Shown here: positions 1 to 9,186 of the stretch, piece by piece | How positions within the stretch are numbered: position 1 is the stretch's first letter | Layout of the letters: every line of letters starts with the position of its first letter | From: Candidozyma auris | Taxonomy: Eukaryota; Ascomycota; Pichiomycetes; Serinales; Metschnikowiaceae | NCBI RefSeq assembly: GCF_003013715.1 | Contig: NC_072818.1 | Coordinates: 682,001-746,000, forward strand | Length of the DNA stretch: 64,000 bases | Direction: 5' to 3' | Made by a program: the position numbers and the translations under genes | The notes under the pieces: generated by a model | Database searches by the model: none | Seen by the model: the letters and a program-made list of their open reading frames with translations, nothing else | What the model was told of the DNA's origin: nothing

Positions 1-509
1 TGTGGGCCCCATTCGATTGCGACCATGTAGTTGTCTGGAGTCAAGAGTGAACCGTCAGAAGTCCAGATGGTGTTGCATACATTTGCCGAAAACGAGTGAC
101 CGTCATACGTTCAGTAAAGTTGTGGACGTGGAGGTGGAGAAGGCGGAAGTGAGTCCATGACTCTGAGGTTGTGTTTGATGGAATTGATACGACGGTGCCG
201 ATTATATGAACGTTTATAATTTTGGGTAAGAATTGAGATTTTGAGATTTAATTTTATTGTCAACCGGCTCTTTAAGAAGATGTTGAAAGTAGGCTAGGTG
301 GTAGGTGCCAGATACATTTGCAACCAATTTCAAACGCAGTAGGAGGATTAGAGGAACGCCGTTCGTGAAGAGGGAGCGAAGGGTTGCCTGATTTGACAGG
401 AATCGTTCAATTTACAAGACTATGATGTTTCTAGCCTCATTCGAGTTTACAAATATTACCTCATTTTGGTGTACCTGAACTCTTGATAGGTTCTATAGGG
501 GCCAGGTAA

Positions 510-520
510 TGGCTGCGAAA
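510..520 (+). promoter_or_regulatory. TGGCTGCGAAA element, exact copy
   Basis: Exact copy of the dispersed 11-mer, about 595 bp before the gene at 1115. Its left flank GGTAA is also found at the 10663 copy, so 16 bases are identical between the two (505..520 and 10658..10673). Function is inferred only from recurrence. Confidence 0.6.
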
Positions 521-633
521 AATGAGATACTAAGGTGGCCAGTGGAGGCATGAAGACATAAAGGGAGATATCTATGGATTCCAATTACTGGAGATAACGC
601 TGGTCAGTTAGTCAGATGATACGATACTATATG

Positions 634-654
634 TTTTTTTTTTTTTTTTTTTTT
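634..654 (+). repeat. Poly-T tract
   Basis: Uninterrupted run of 21 T in the upstream region. Such homopolymers are common nucleosome-depleting promoter elements in yeasts; the exact length is also a likely sequencing weak point. Confidence 0.7.
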
Positions 655-1114
655 CTCATTCTTCATGATATCTTCACATCTCTCTCCAGATTCTGTCCGT
701 TCCTAACAATTTTGCAACTCTCGCTTTCACACCATAGGGAAAAGTGCACATCAAAAATTCAAAAATCAGCTATGACAACCTAAGTAACCAAGTTCAAGGT
801 TAAAATCACCTCTGCTTACCATGCAATTAGCTTTTGGAGAATCTAAAGCTCCGATTTCTACCTGTCTACATCGACCTTACATGGCACAGAGGTAGTATCG
901 GGGCCAACCCACCGGTCACCAATTAAGACTTTCGTCAGAATCGCTCAAAGTGTACAACTTCACCTTCCATGATTCATTAGGTACCTCATCCCCTATCTCA
1001 ATCCCAAAATTGCATTGTCAACTGTGAATCCCCAGATTATCAACGCTAATCATACTACATCGCGGTTCGCATCAACAAACACTACTACTTGAACACCTTC
1101 AACCACATTCCACA

Positions 1115-2065
1115 ATGTCATTCAGCGAAGCGTGTGACGAGCTCCTCAAAACAGGAATCCTCGACCATGAGCACGGAATCCCAAAACTATGGCACAAACT
1201 GGCAGACGAACTCCAGAAACCTCAGGGCCCCCATGATCAGTACTATAATCTCAACAAGAGACTCTTGGCCAATCTAGACGAGATTGTCTACAAAGATAAG
1301 TTCAAACAATTGAGGGCTTTGTCCGCTGACGAAATTGATTCCTTGTACGAGGAAATGATACAGCTGGAGCCGTTGAAGCTGTTGCCTCCTGGTACTGATC
1401 TCGACGCCTTCTTGGAGAACCACACGAAAGCATTCAAAACGGGAGTGCTCATGGGAGACTACCTTCCGTCTGCTTTGCCTATAGTTCGTGCAATCCACCA
1501 TGGAAACAACAATTTGGCTGACCTGGAGATCTCAATCTTAAACAACCTCAAGAGGCTCTACTCGCACTATAACGACCACCCAGCCAATGTGAAATATCTC
1601 ATCAAGGCATACAGAGAGAAGAACAATGTGACAGCAGAGACAGCTTCAGTGGCCGCTGAAGTGCAAAGCTACATCCATTCAGTGTTGCTACCTAAGCTTC
1701 AAAGGTTAGAGAAGCTAAACGCAGAATTACAGGTGCTCCAGAACACATACAACAACCAGGTGGAGGCGAGATCTAGTGCTGCGGAGAAGGCGCCTTTGGA
1801 AACGAAGAAGCTTCGTGCGGAGGTGCTACTGCTCTCTAAAAGACTTACTTCTCTAGCTGTTCTCTGCGACTTTCTTCCGAACTTGATCTTGTGCCAGGCT
1901 TCTAACTGGCACTCAGACAAGCTGCTACGCACCATTCTTGGAGACTGCCAAAACATCGCTGAAGCAATTGAAGGATATATACCCACCCTTCATTACAGAA
2001 AAGCAAAATCCTTGAGAGTTGATGACCTTCTACAAATTGATTTTGAACCGCTTGCGAGCGTGTAG
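1115..2065 (+). CDS. Uncharacterised coiled-coil protein (possible kinetochore CENP-K/Sim4-like)
   Basis: A 316-residue protein beginning at an ATG in a good context (cacaATGtc). It is almost entirely helical by eye. A central heptad-rich stretch at about residues 175-245 (many Leu, Glu, Lys) suggests a coiled coil, followed by a C-terminal domain with hydrophobic helices at about 245-310. No signal peptide, membrane segment or catalytic motif is visible. The arrangement of a long coiled coil before a small C-terminal domain ending in a short beta-like segment loosely recalls inner-kinetochore CENP-K/Sim4 proteins, but this is a guess from architecture. It is convergent with the RSM26-like gene, whose stop lies about 30 bp away. 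Codon use and length support a real gene. Confidence 0.7.
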   Translation: MSFSEACDELLKTGILDHEHGIPKLWHKLADELQKPQGPHDQYYNLNKRLLANLDEIVYKDKFKQLRALSADEIDSLYEEMIQLEPLKLLPPGTDLDAFLENHTKAFKTGVLMGDYLPSALPIVRAIHHGNNNLADLEISILNNLKRLYSHYNDHPANVKYLIKAYREKNNVTAETASVAAEVQSYIHSVLLPKLQRLEKLNAELQVLQNTYNNQVEARSSAAEKAPLETKKLRAEVLLLSKRLTSLAVLCDFLPNLILCQASNWHSDKLLRTILGDCQNIAEAIEGYIPTLHYRKAKSLRVDDLLQIDFEPLASV

Positions 2066-2098
2066 TATATTTACAAGATGAGAGTCTATTTGGTTTCT

Positions 2099-2866
2099 TC
2101 AAATCTCAAACAAACGCTTGTTGATAACTTCCCAATTGATGCAATCCCATACCTTCGACAAGTATTCAGTTTTGCCTGTGATGCCATAATCTGTCAAGTA
2201 GGACACATCCCACACGTTCAACGCTAAAAGGGGCAAAGTCAAATCAAGCTCCTTGTTTCTGCCTTTTTCCTTGAGCGCATTCAACGCATCAAAGCTCTCT
2301 TCCGAAACAGCACCGTTCATGTCCAACAGTTGGTTCTTACCATAAAAGTATGGCGTGCCGTCGTTGTTGCACCGTATAATCTTCATCGACTTATCAGGCA
2401 ACTCCACCAAAAAAACCCAACCTTGGCCGTTGAGCTTTTCCGCTTCCCTGAGCATGCTATTTTTGAACTCCTCCAAAGTAGGAATATCCTGGTCCGCCAA
2501 ACGGTCCATGATAAATCTGGACGGCCTGGTGTGCTTCACTGCTTCCTTGTCACCTAGCTGCTGGAAGAAGAAATGGTTGTTATGGGCCTGAGAAGCGTAA
2601 TGGAAAGTGTGCTGCTCTGTGGTCTGCTTTGCTGTGTTCAACAAGATGAAGTACGCTGTTCTCGTTTCGTTGGCTGTGCCCACAGTTTGTAACGTGAGGT
2701 TTGTCGTCAAAAACTTCTGGTAATCGAGCCAAGCGGTTTTGAAGCCTTCCGGCGAGTACAAACCTTCAATGCCGTTTTTCGCATAGTGGCTCTGATTTTT
2801 TAAAATGGGAACAGTGTGGATTCCACGAGTAGCTCGGCGTATCGTAAATCCTAGCCGGCGGAACAT
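2099..2866 (-). CDS. RSM26: Mitochondrial small-subunit ribosomal protein, SOD-like (mS42/mS43 family)
   Basis: A 255-residue protein when started at the ATG at 2866. The open frame runs further upstream, but that extension is Cys-rich and unlike a coding sequence. The N-terminus (MFRRLGFTIRRATRG) is basic and Ser/Thr-containing, like a mitochondrial presequence. The segment FHYASQAHNNHFF at about residue 90 matches the helix of iron/manganese superoxide dismutases that carries a metal ligand, and NVWDVSYLTDYG near the C-terminus corresponds to the SOD D-x-W-x-H-x-Y-x-x-D-Y motif with metal ligands lost. This degeneration is characteristic of the mitoribosomal pair Rsm26/Mrp1. Length is closer to yeast Rsm26 (about 266 residues) than Mrp1 (about 321), so RSM26 is preferred; MRP1 is the alternative. 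Confidence 0.78.
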   Translation of the reverse strand: MFRRLGFTIRRATRGIHTVPILKNQSHYAKNGIEGLYSPEGFKTAWLDYQKFLTTNLTLQTVGTANETRTAYFILLNTAKQTTEQHTFHYASQAHNNHFFFQQLGDKEAVKHTRPSRFIMDRLADQDIPTLEEFKNSMLREAEKLNGQGWVFLVELPDKSMKIIRCNNDGTPYFYGKNQLLDMNGAVSEESFDALNALKEKGRNKELDLTLPLLALNVWDVSYLTDYGITGKTEYLSKVWDCINWEVINKRLFEI

Positions 2867-3274
2867 GACTAGGTTTATATATTCAAGGTGTGTTCTGCCT
2901 ATGGAGTGAAAAATGCTGCAACACCTACAAGTTTTTTTGATACTGTCGCGTGCACGACCTACAAGGATGTAAGGACAAACAGCACTACAAATGAAATTGA
3001 GTAGCTTATACATGCTTTGATTGGTTGAAATGACTAGTGGGGAATCTCTAAGACATTAAATTTGTTTCGAATTGTAGTACCGAGCTCGTCGTATGGTGGT
3101 CTCCTTTTCAAAGGAGCCACACCGATACTGCGAAGGAGGCCATGAAGACTACTTCAACTTCACGAGATAAATGTCCGGACACACGATCTTGAAAATGAGA
3201 CTATAACTGTTTTCATAGTCTGAATGATGAGCCAATGCTTATCACTAAGGTAATATGGCATAATTTTGTGCCCT
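2867..3274. other. Intergenic region RSM26-TIP41
   Basis: About 400 bp holding the RSM26-like promoter and the TIP41 3' flank. Short AT-rich stretches are present. No conserved element or ORF of note was seen. Confidence 0.5.
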
Positions 3275-4543
3275 TCAGGACTGTAGACTGGCTTCTTTAC
3301 TCAGCTCACCTACGAGCTCTTCTATTTCACGATTCACTAGAGGCATGTTTTGGGAGACCCAACCAGCGTCCCGCAAATGTCTCTTTGGATCAGCTGTTCT
3401 GGGTAGTTTCTGGCACATATCATCGTACAGAGCCTCCTGGGTCTTGTACTCTCTCAACACTTCGTTCGACTCAAAGTCAATGAAAACCCTCGTGTCTCTG
3501 ATTCTGAAGGCCACATCATCCACACGCAAGAAGAACCGACACAAGAGAAGCAAGCACAGGTGCATCACTCTAACTTTGGTGGAGAGCATCGAAATGCCAT
3601 TGTCGCCTAGCTCGTCCTCGAACAAGATGGACTCATCAAAGAACAAGATGGGGTCGGGTCGAAGAAGCTTCTGCACCGGAATAGCCTTTTCTGTAGGTTT
3701 AAATTGAGCCTTCGTTAGTGTGCCCTTGTAGTTTGTAGAGTAGGTCCAATCGTAAGGTTTCACAGATTCAAGCTCTGACCCCGATACCGAGCCAGACCCA
3801 GATGCGGGACCGGATCCTGATAAAGCCTCTTTGTTCACGGCATCAGCTTTAGCCTTGGGCCGCGTGCTGAGCCACTCTTCATAGTAACTGACCTTAAAAT
3901 CGGCCTCTTCGTTTAGTGAGTCCAACGCATCCAAGGTGTTGAATTCAATAGCTGCGCCCGTCTTGTCGTTGACCAATCGCACGTGGTTATTGCCAAATAT
4001 CATCTCTGGCAAAGGAAACTCGAACCTCGTGTCATTCAAGTGGTCCAATTCGTCCAGCAGGAGAATTGGACCCTTCATCGTGTATATGCTCCAATCGTTT
4101 ACTGTAATCGAGGGGTTCTGCTCAAACGGAAACGACGCCTTCGGCAGAGGAATGATCACAGTGCCACAATGGCCACACTGTGGGTTCTCACATTTCCCAT
4201 TGTGACTTTTCGCTGGCACCGAAACTTGTGCCTTTGTGTAATGATTGTGATGGGGATCACTGTAGTTTGGAGCAGCTGTAGTACCTAGAGAGGGGTTCCT
4301 CAAGGGCACTCTGGCATGAAGGTCCTGGGTATTCTGAATAACTGTGTTTGCAGTATGTTCTGGACCTCTGGCTACAGCACTGGCGCTAGCGGTAGGCGGT
4401 AAACGGCCCAGTGTGTGAAGCTTTACTTGTTCTCTTGCTTGGTTTATATGGAAGGCGCTGATACCGTGTTGCGAAGCCGAGGTCGGAGGCACTTTCGGGT
4501 CTGGAGGGTGATCGGGTTTGGAGAATTGCTCTGGCAGAGACAT
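3275..4543 (-). CDS. TIP41: TIP41-like TOR signalling regulator
   Basis: A 422-residue member of the TIP41/TIPRL family, which binds PP2A-type phosphatase catalytic subunits and in yeast interacts with Tap42 to modulate TORC1 output. Family hallmarks are visible: GPILLLDELDHLND and FEFPLPEMIFGNN at about residues 158-186, and the C-terminal RFFLRVDDVAFRIRDTRVF segment at about 340-358. The first 110 residues are a low-complexity Pro/Ser/Thr/His extension, and a Gly-Ser-rich insert (about 243-258) separates the two conserved blocks, making it longer than yeast Tip41 (356 residues). A CTG codon at 3557..3559 falls where orthologues have Ser (VM-P-S), supporting CTG-Ser decoding. The ATG at 4543 is the only reasonable start. 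Confidence 0.93.
   Translation of the reverse strand: MSLPEQFSKPDHPPDPKVPPTSASQHGISAFHINQAREQVKLHTLGRLPPTASASAVARGPEHTANTVIQNTQDLHARVPLRNPSLGTTAAPNYSDPHHNHYTKAQVSVPAKSHNGKCENPQCGHCGTVIIPLPKASFPFEQNPSITVNDWSIYTMKGPILLLDELDHLNDTRFEFPLPEMIFGNNHVRLVNDKTGAAIEFNTLDALDSLNEEADFKVSYYEEWLSTRPKAKADAVNKEALSGSGPASGSGSVSGSELESVKPYDWTYSTNYKGTLTKAQFKPTEKAIPVQKLLRPDPILFFDESILFEDELGDNGISMLSTKVRVMHLCLLLLCRFFLRVDDVAFRIRDTRVFIDFESNEVLREYKTQEALYDDMCQKLPRTADPKRHLRDAGWVSQNMPLVNREIEELVGELSKEASLQS
3557..3559 (-). other. CTG codon at a conserved Ser of TIP41
   Basis: The codon read on the minus strand as CTG follows VMH. TIPRL/Tip41 proteins usually have V-M-P-S here, so Ser is the expected residue. It is one of the in-sequence indicators of the alternative yeast code. 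Confidence 0.65.
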
Positions 4544-4965
4544 GGAAAATGGTATATAAGGATGTAGGAGATGAGGTTCGGAAGACTGGCGGAAGAAGGT
4601 AGGTGTTGAGGTTACTTACTGTCTGGGGTGCCCTTAGTACAGGAAAGGGTAGTTGTACGAAGAGGCTATGGAGATGGGAATAGGAGACGGGAATAGTGGT
4701 AAGAGAAGACAATTTTTCTGAATGATGTAAATTCGTCTAAATAAAACTCTAGAAAATAGATGGGGAAGATTCGGGGTGGTGTATGAGATTGTAGGTGAAG
4801 GTTAATCAAATGGTGATGATGGTGAGAAATGGTTGCAAAACTCTTTATGAGTCGTCTCACTATGTGGCCAAATAACAATGAGGAATGAGCCGTAGACCCC
4901 TATGAGGAAGCAATGAACAGTTGAAGAGGATAGTGTTTACTCTGTTGATACAATCAACCTTTATT
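4544..4965. other. TIP41 promoter and GDE1 3' flank
   Basis: Purine-rich upstream region of TIP41 with a TATATAAG at 4553..4560 only about 10 bp from the ATG, probably too close to act as a TATA box. One TGGTTGCAAAA element lies at 4830..4840. No ORF is credible. Confidence 0.5.
4830..4840 (+). promoter_or_regulatory. TGGTTGCAAAA element (TGGYTGCRAAA family)
   Basis: Variant copy of the dispersed motif (Y=T, R=A), about 290 bp upstream of the TIP41 start codon. Confidence 0.45.
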
Positions 4966-7900
4966 CTAGTACACTGCCTCTTCTTCCTTTCTAAGTCCCT
5001 CTCTCACCGCCAACACAGAGTCAGCGATCACAGCATCGACACCAGCCTTCATCTGGATCTTGCATGCCTCTGGATCGTTGTTTTCCACGCCGTAAGTCAC
5101 GCAAACCAAACCGGAGCTCTTGACAACCTGGGCAAGTCTAGGCGTCTTGACCAACGTTTTGGCATTGCTGACAATACCCAATAGATTCCACTTTTTGGCA
5201 AATCTGATGGCGTTTTGCAACGAAGATGCTCTGATGTCGGCCATAGGCTCAGTGCCTGCTTCAGTCAAGTATAAAATCGGCATCGTTGGCTGCTTCAAAG
5301 AGAGCAAGAGACATATATCAGGATGGAACGACGAGAACAAAATGTCTCTTCCACTATTGTTCTCCTCGTAAACTGTCTTCAAGATGGTATCGACATAGAA
5401 GTTCATATCGTAGGCAACCTCTCCCATACTCTCATGCTGAGCCTCATCCAACATAGGGTACTTGAGTTCGATGTTGAAGCCAACATTCTTGGGTAATTTC
5501 TGGAATAGCCTTTTCAAGGTGACAAAGTTCGACGCAACAGACAAACCTCTTGCGTTACCCTTGAAGCCCTTCTCCTTCCAAGTTTTCGTAAGCTTCATTC
5601 GGTTGGATATCTGGCTCTGAAATTCTCTGTCCAACTCATCCTCCTCTGCTCTGGATGCGAAGTTGGGCGCCGATGGGTACGACGACATCGATCTAGGTCT
5701 GTTGTATTTTCCTAAAAGCTCGTCATCAAGGGCGAAGTTTTTTGTGATGTTCAAGTTGTTGTTGACCTTGTCGTAACTCAAAAATTTGGCATTCTTCTTT
5801 GTGGATGCCTCATGCTCACTGAGACCCAAGAACTGCTCTTCCGTCAATGCATGCATTGGAATATCGACACCAGACTCCGCAACCAAAAAGTCGTGGTAAA
5901 TAACAGGAACATGATCTTTGGTGAGTTGGACATCAAACTCTACGTACGAAGCACCCAAAGAAGCAGCGGCGATGAAAGACTCGACCGTGTTTTCACCCAA
6001 CTGTAAAGAGTCTCTTTTGTTCATGTTTTTGCCCAAACCTCTGTGGCCTATAACTCTTGTGGAAACCAACTGCTTCCAATAAGTGTCAGAGCGAGTGATG
6101 GAAATCTGATGGTGGTCGAACGACTTGGCGCACATGTACTCACATTTGAGAGTGCCCAACATCTCAAGTGAGTCCAATTCCAAAATTGGAACGGTGATAG
6201 TGTTGTGAAGCGAACGCAATTTTTCGCCCACCTTCGTGTAAGCACTATTCAACAAAGCGACACCTCTGCCCAAAATCTTGCCCTTCATGGCACCCTTGTG
6301 TGTGTTCTGAAGGTTACTCGTAGGATACTGATACGTTGGCACGATGTCAAAGTTTACCACCATATCGTCAGCGCAGAAGCCAGCATCGAGCTTAAATGTG
6401 ATTGGATCGGTGGCACTGCCATGCTGATCTTCCAATGGCAAATCAACCACAACGGGAGCTTCGATCACATCTTTTGTAACTTTATGACGACAAGTGACAA
6501 CCAACGAAAGAGCAGTATCAAGTTCAGTAAAGAAACTCTGAGACATGGAGATCTTGTTGAGATCAATAGGTTTCAGCTGGTCACGCAAATCTGTTGTACC
6601 TAAAGTGATCAAGATCAACAGCTCACCCTTAGCCAAGTATCTATGACCAAAGGACTTGATGGGTTTCATCTTACGACGGCTAGCAGGAGATCTTGATCTG
6701 GAATGACTTCTGGCACGCGAGCGGTCTCTGCCATGACCATTCAGACCCCCATTGTTGATGTTGCTGGTTGAGCTGCTGTCGATCTGCTTGAACTGACGGT
6801 AAACCTCGTTCACAGCGTTTCTGTTCAGCTCTGGAAGCTTTTCAATAGAAGAAGTTGACATGAGCATTTCCTCGCTAGTTGGATGCAAGAAGGGCGACGT
6901 AGTGTTTGATCCATTTCTTGAAGACGGGTTGTGAGTTCTTGGGGTATTCTTTGAAGGGTCGTCGATGTTGTACAAAAGCAAGTTGTCGTCGGAGGGCTTC
7001 AACAAGTCTGCAACAGCTAAATGACCACGCAAGGAAGCGTGCTCCATAGGCAACCAACCAGAATCGTCCACCAAATCGTATCTGGCTGCATAATCAATCA
7101 AGGTCTTGACGACATCTTCAAAACCTTCTGCGGCAGCAATGAAAATAGGTGTCCATCCAAAAACACACTCACCCAATTCTGTATCAGCACCTTTTTGCAA
7201 TAAGTACTTGACAGTGTTCAATTGGTTGAGCTTGGAAGCAACATAAAGAGCAGTCTCCTCATTGTTCTCAGCATCAGTGTAGTTGATGTCAACAAGATTA
7301 CATTCAAGAAGATTGCGAAGAATGTCCTCACAATCAAGCCTAGTTGCCAAGAGCAACAAGTTTGGACACGACAAAGGCAGACTATTCACAGCAAGAAGGT
7401 TTGCTGTCGTCTTGGGATGCTTTCCAATGATAGAGAGGTGCAAAGGAGTCAAACCTTCTTGGTCACCCCATGCTTCCACCAGGTCAATAGGAATAGCAGG
7501 ATCAATCAAGTTCCATTTTTTCATGTACTCCAAAAGCAAAGAAGTGACGTCTTTGGTACCGTATTGAGCAGCATAGTGGACAGGTGTTCGTAAATAGGTA
7601 TCCTTGGCTATAAGGAGACTTTGATACTCAGGGTATTTCTCTACCTTCTGCAAGATGTGAGCCAAACCATCGATACGAACAGGGGAAAGCTGAGATCCGT
7701 CAGGTCCACTCTCGTTTCCGTACAAACGCTTGATGTCGCTCGATTCTCCAGGATTAGTCTGCTTCTGCTCCTTGATTAGCTGCTTCTTGCCCAAAGAAAC
7801 AACATGTTGATGGAAGAAGTTTCTGCCGGAAATATCTATTGAGTCAAACAAAGCATTACTATCACCCACCTCTGCAGCGTGCGTTTTGGTGAAATCGACT

Positions 7901-8835
7901 AAATAATCGAAAAGGCGATCAGTACACGTTACCGAGTTAGCGAGAGTGGCCTTGTTGAGCAACGAGAGAAACAACTTGACAGACTTTTGGCCCCAGTCCA
8001 AAGCGTCGAGCTCAGCAATAAGCTTGTCTGCTTCGTTCTGGTAGATGAGCTCATAGAAGTTCTCCATAAACTCCTTATCGAATGAATAGCGCCTGTTACC
8101 ACCAATCTTCAACACGTTCAAGTTCTGCGTTGTTTTCGATACCTCCTTCTCGGCCTCTAAGGTATTCTCCAACTCAATTTGCTGGTCGCCCAATTGGTTC
8201 AAGATCTCATTGATCGTATCCAAGCCGGCCTGAAGTTCGACGCCGTTGGCAAAGGGCAAAGCGTCAACTCTGGTGGTCAAGTAGATTTCTTTGTTGTTAT
8301 TAGGCAAATTCACCTGGGGCACGTTCTCCTGATTGTCTTCATCGGAGCCCAGCGCATCTACACGCAATTGGTCGTTGGCCAAGTTTGTCAAGTAGAGCAA
8401 CTTCTTATCGAGCTTCTTTAAGATCTTGATGAAACCCTTGTGATTCAACTCGCCGAACCACTTCAAGTTCCTGTAAATTGCACGAAGCTCCAACGAGATC
8501 GACACGATCTCATCAAGCTCATCTGTGGTGTCGACCTGGTGGGTGATTTTCCCATTGGTGTAGCCCAACACATGGACAATCCGGGCGGTTCTTCTGGAGT
8601 ACTCATTATACTTGGCGTTGTAAAATTCAGACACTCTTTCGATATCTCTATCAAGCTCGTAAAAAAATTGGGAAAGGACTGTCAGAATAAGCTCCGGGAG
8701 CTCCAAGGGCGAGTAGGTGTGGTAGTTGATGAATTTGTCGATGGTTTTGATCACTTTCTTCAAGTGCTTATAATTCATGTAATGGACCGACCATTCTGGA
8801 ATCTGGTGGGACAAGAAGGTCTTGCCGAATTTCAT
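4966..8835 (-). CDS. GDE1: Glycerophosphocholine phosphodiesterase, SPX-ankyrin-GDPD
   Basis: A 1289-residue protein that hydrolyses glycerophosphocholine to choline and glycerol-3-phosphate in the cytosol. Three parts are visible. The SPX domain is at residues 1-220 (MKFGKTFLSHQIPEWSVHYMNYKHLKK start, inositol-pyrophosphate/phosphate sensing; stated as residues 1-20 plus the YKHLKK motif). Ankyrin repeats run at about 410-605 (RTPVHYAAQYG, GLTPLHLSIIGKH, TALYVASKLNQ). A C-terminal GDPD domain starts at about residue 927 with HRGLG, GENT and VEFDVQLTKD, then YHDF with the catalytic His. A Ser/Arg-rich linker lies at about 690-730. Length fits the yeast orthologue (1223). The ATG at 8835 directly begins the SPX domain. 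The upstream region contains two CACGTG boxes, one CACGTGGG, as expected for Pho4 control of this phosphate-scavenging gene. Confidence 0.95.
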   Translation of the reverse strand: MKFGKTFLSHQIPEWSVHYMNYKHLKKVIKTIDKFINYHTYSPLELPELILTVLSQFFYELDRDIERVSEFYNAKYNEYSRRTARIVHVLGYTNGKITHQVDTTDELDEIVSISLELRAIYRNLKWFGELNHKGFIKILKKLDKKLLYLTNLANDQLRVDALGSDEDNQENVPQVNLPNNNKEIYLTTRVDALPFANGVELQAGLDTINEILNQLGDQQIELENTLEAEKEVSKTTQNLNVLKIGGNRRYSFDKEFMENFYELIYQNEADKLIAELDALDWGQKSVKLFLSLLNKATLANSVTCTDRLFDYLVDFTKTHAAEVGDSNALFDSIDISGRNFFHQHVVSLGKKQLIKEQKQTNPGESSDIKRLYGNESGPDGSQLSPVRIDGLAHILQKVEKYPEYQSLLIAKDTYLRTPVHYAAQYGTKDVTSLLLEYMKKWNLIDPAIPIDLVEAWGDQEGLTPLHLSIIGKHPKTTANLLAVNSLPLSCPNLLLLATRLDCEDILRNLLECNLVDINYTDAENNEETALYVASKLNQLNTVKYLLQKGADTELGECVFGWTPIFIAAAEGFEDVVKTLIDYAARYDLVDDSGWLPMEHASLRGHLAVADLLKPSDDNLLLYNIDDPSKNTPRTHNPSSRNGSNTTSPFLHPTSEEMLMSTSSIEKLPELNRNAVNEVYRQFKQIDSSSTSNINNGGLNGHGRDRSRARSHSRSRSPASRRKMKPIKSFGHRYLAKGELLILITLGTTDLRDQLKPIDLNKISMSQSFFTELDTALSLVVTCRHKVTKDVIEAPVVVDLPLEDQHGSATDPITFKLDAGFCADDMVVNFDIVPTYQYPTSNLQNTHKGAMKGKILGRGVALLNSAYTKVGEKLRSLHNTITVPILELDSLEMLGTLKCEYMCAKSFDHHQISITRSDTYWKQLVSTRVIGHRGLGKNMNKRDSLQLGENTVESFIAAASLGASYVEFDVQLTKDHVPVIYHDFLVAESGVDIPMHALTEEQFLGLSEHEASTKKNAKFLSYDKVNNNLNITKNFALDDELLGKYNRPRSMSSYPSAPNFASRAEEDELDREFQSQISNRMKLTKTWKEKGFKGNARGLSVASNFVTLKRLFQKLPKNVGFNIELKYPMLDEAQHESMGEVAYDMNFYVDTILKTVYEENNSGRDILFSSFHPDICLLLSLKQPTMPILYLTEAGTEPMADIRASSLQNAIRFAKKWNLLGIVSNAKTLVKTPRLAQVVKSSGLVCVTYGVENNDPEACKIQMKAGVDAVIADSVLAVREGLRKEEEAVY

Positions 8836-9021
8836 GAAGGACGATACAAGCTTTTTTTTCTTTTACTTTCTGTTGTTGTTGGTGTGTCTACGAGTGATAT
8901 ATAGGCATGGCGCTTTCCCGATGCCATTCCTACACTTTGTGCTCGCTGTGGGGGAGGGCGAGCAGAGAAGGATAGACGGGCTCAAAGGAGAAAGCAAAAG
9001 CGGGCTGGTTCGGCAAAGCGT

Positions 9022-9027
9022 CACGTG
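9022..9027. promoter_or_regulatory. CACGTGGG Pho4-type site upstream of GDE1
   Basis: CACGTG followed by GG, about 187 bp upstream of the GDE1 ATG. CACGTGGG is the preferred high-affinity form for Pho4 in yeasts; GDE1 is a known phosphate-responsive gene in S. cerevisiae. The regulatory role here is inferred. Confidence 0.6.
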
Positions 9028-9129
9028 GGTGGCAAGGGTCCTCCTGAGCCAGGGAAAAAAGTATAAATAGAGAGGAATTTCCCACACTTTTATTCCAAGC
9101 TCGTTGTTTTTCGTAGCTTTTCTTCTCGC

Positions 9130-9135
9130 CACGTG
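9130..9135. promoter_or_regulatory. Second CACGTG box upstream of GDE1
   Basis: A second E-box (CCACGTGGT) about 108 bp further from GDE1 than the first. Paired CACGTG sites are typical of Pho4-driven promoters; Cbf1 could use the same core. Confidence 0.5.
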
Positions 9136-9175
9136 GTGGCCATGTGTGTCACTCCTCGTGGCCCTGGAGCTGTTT

Positions 9176-9186
9176 TGGTTGCAAAA
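9176..9186 (+). promoter_or_regulatory. TGGTTGCAAAA element (TGGYTGCRAAA family)
   Basis: Variant copy of the dispersed motif, about 340 bp upstream of the GDE1 start codon and next to the two CACGTG boxes. Confidence 0.45.

Larger units (their letters stand above)
1..1114. other. Gene-free left edge / upstream region
   Basis: No credible coding region was seen. The stretch holds a 21-base T run (634..654), two copies of the dispersed TGGYTGCRAAA-type element (316..326 on the minus strand, with a final T; 510..520 on the plus strand) and an A/C-rich leader just before the gene at 1115. It is probably the promoter and 5' leader of that gene plus the flank of a gene outside the window. Confidence 0.6.
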
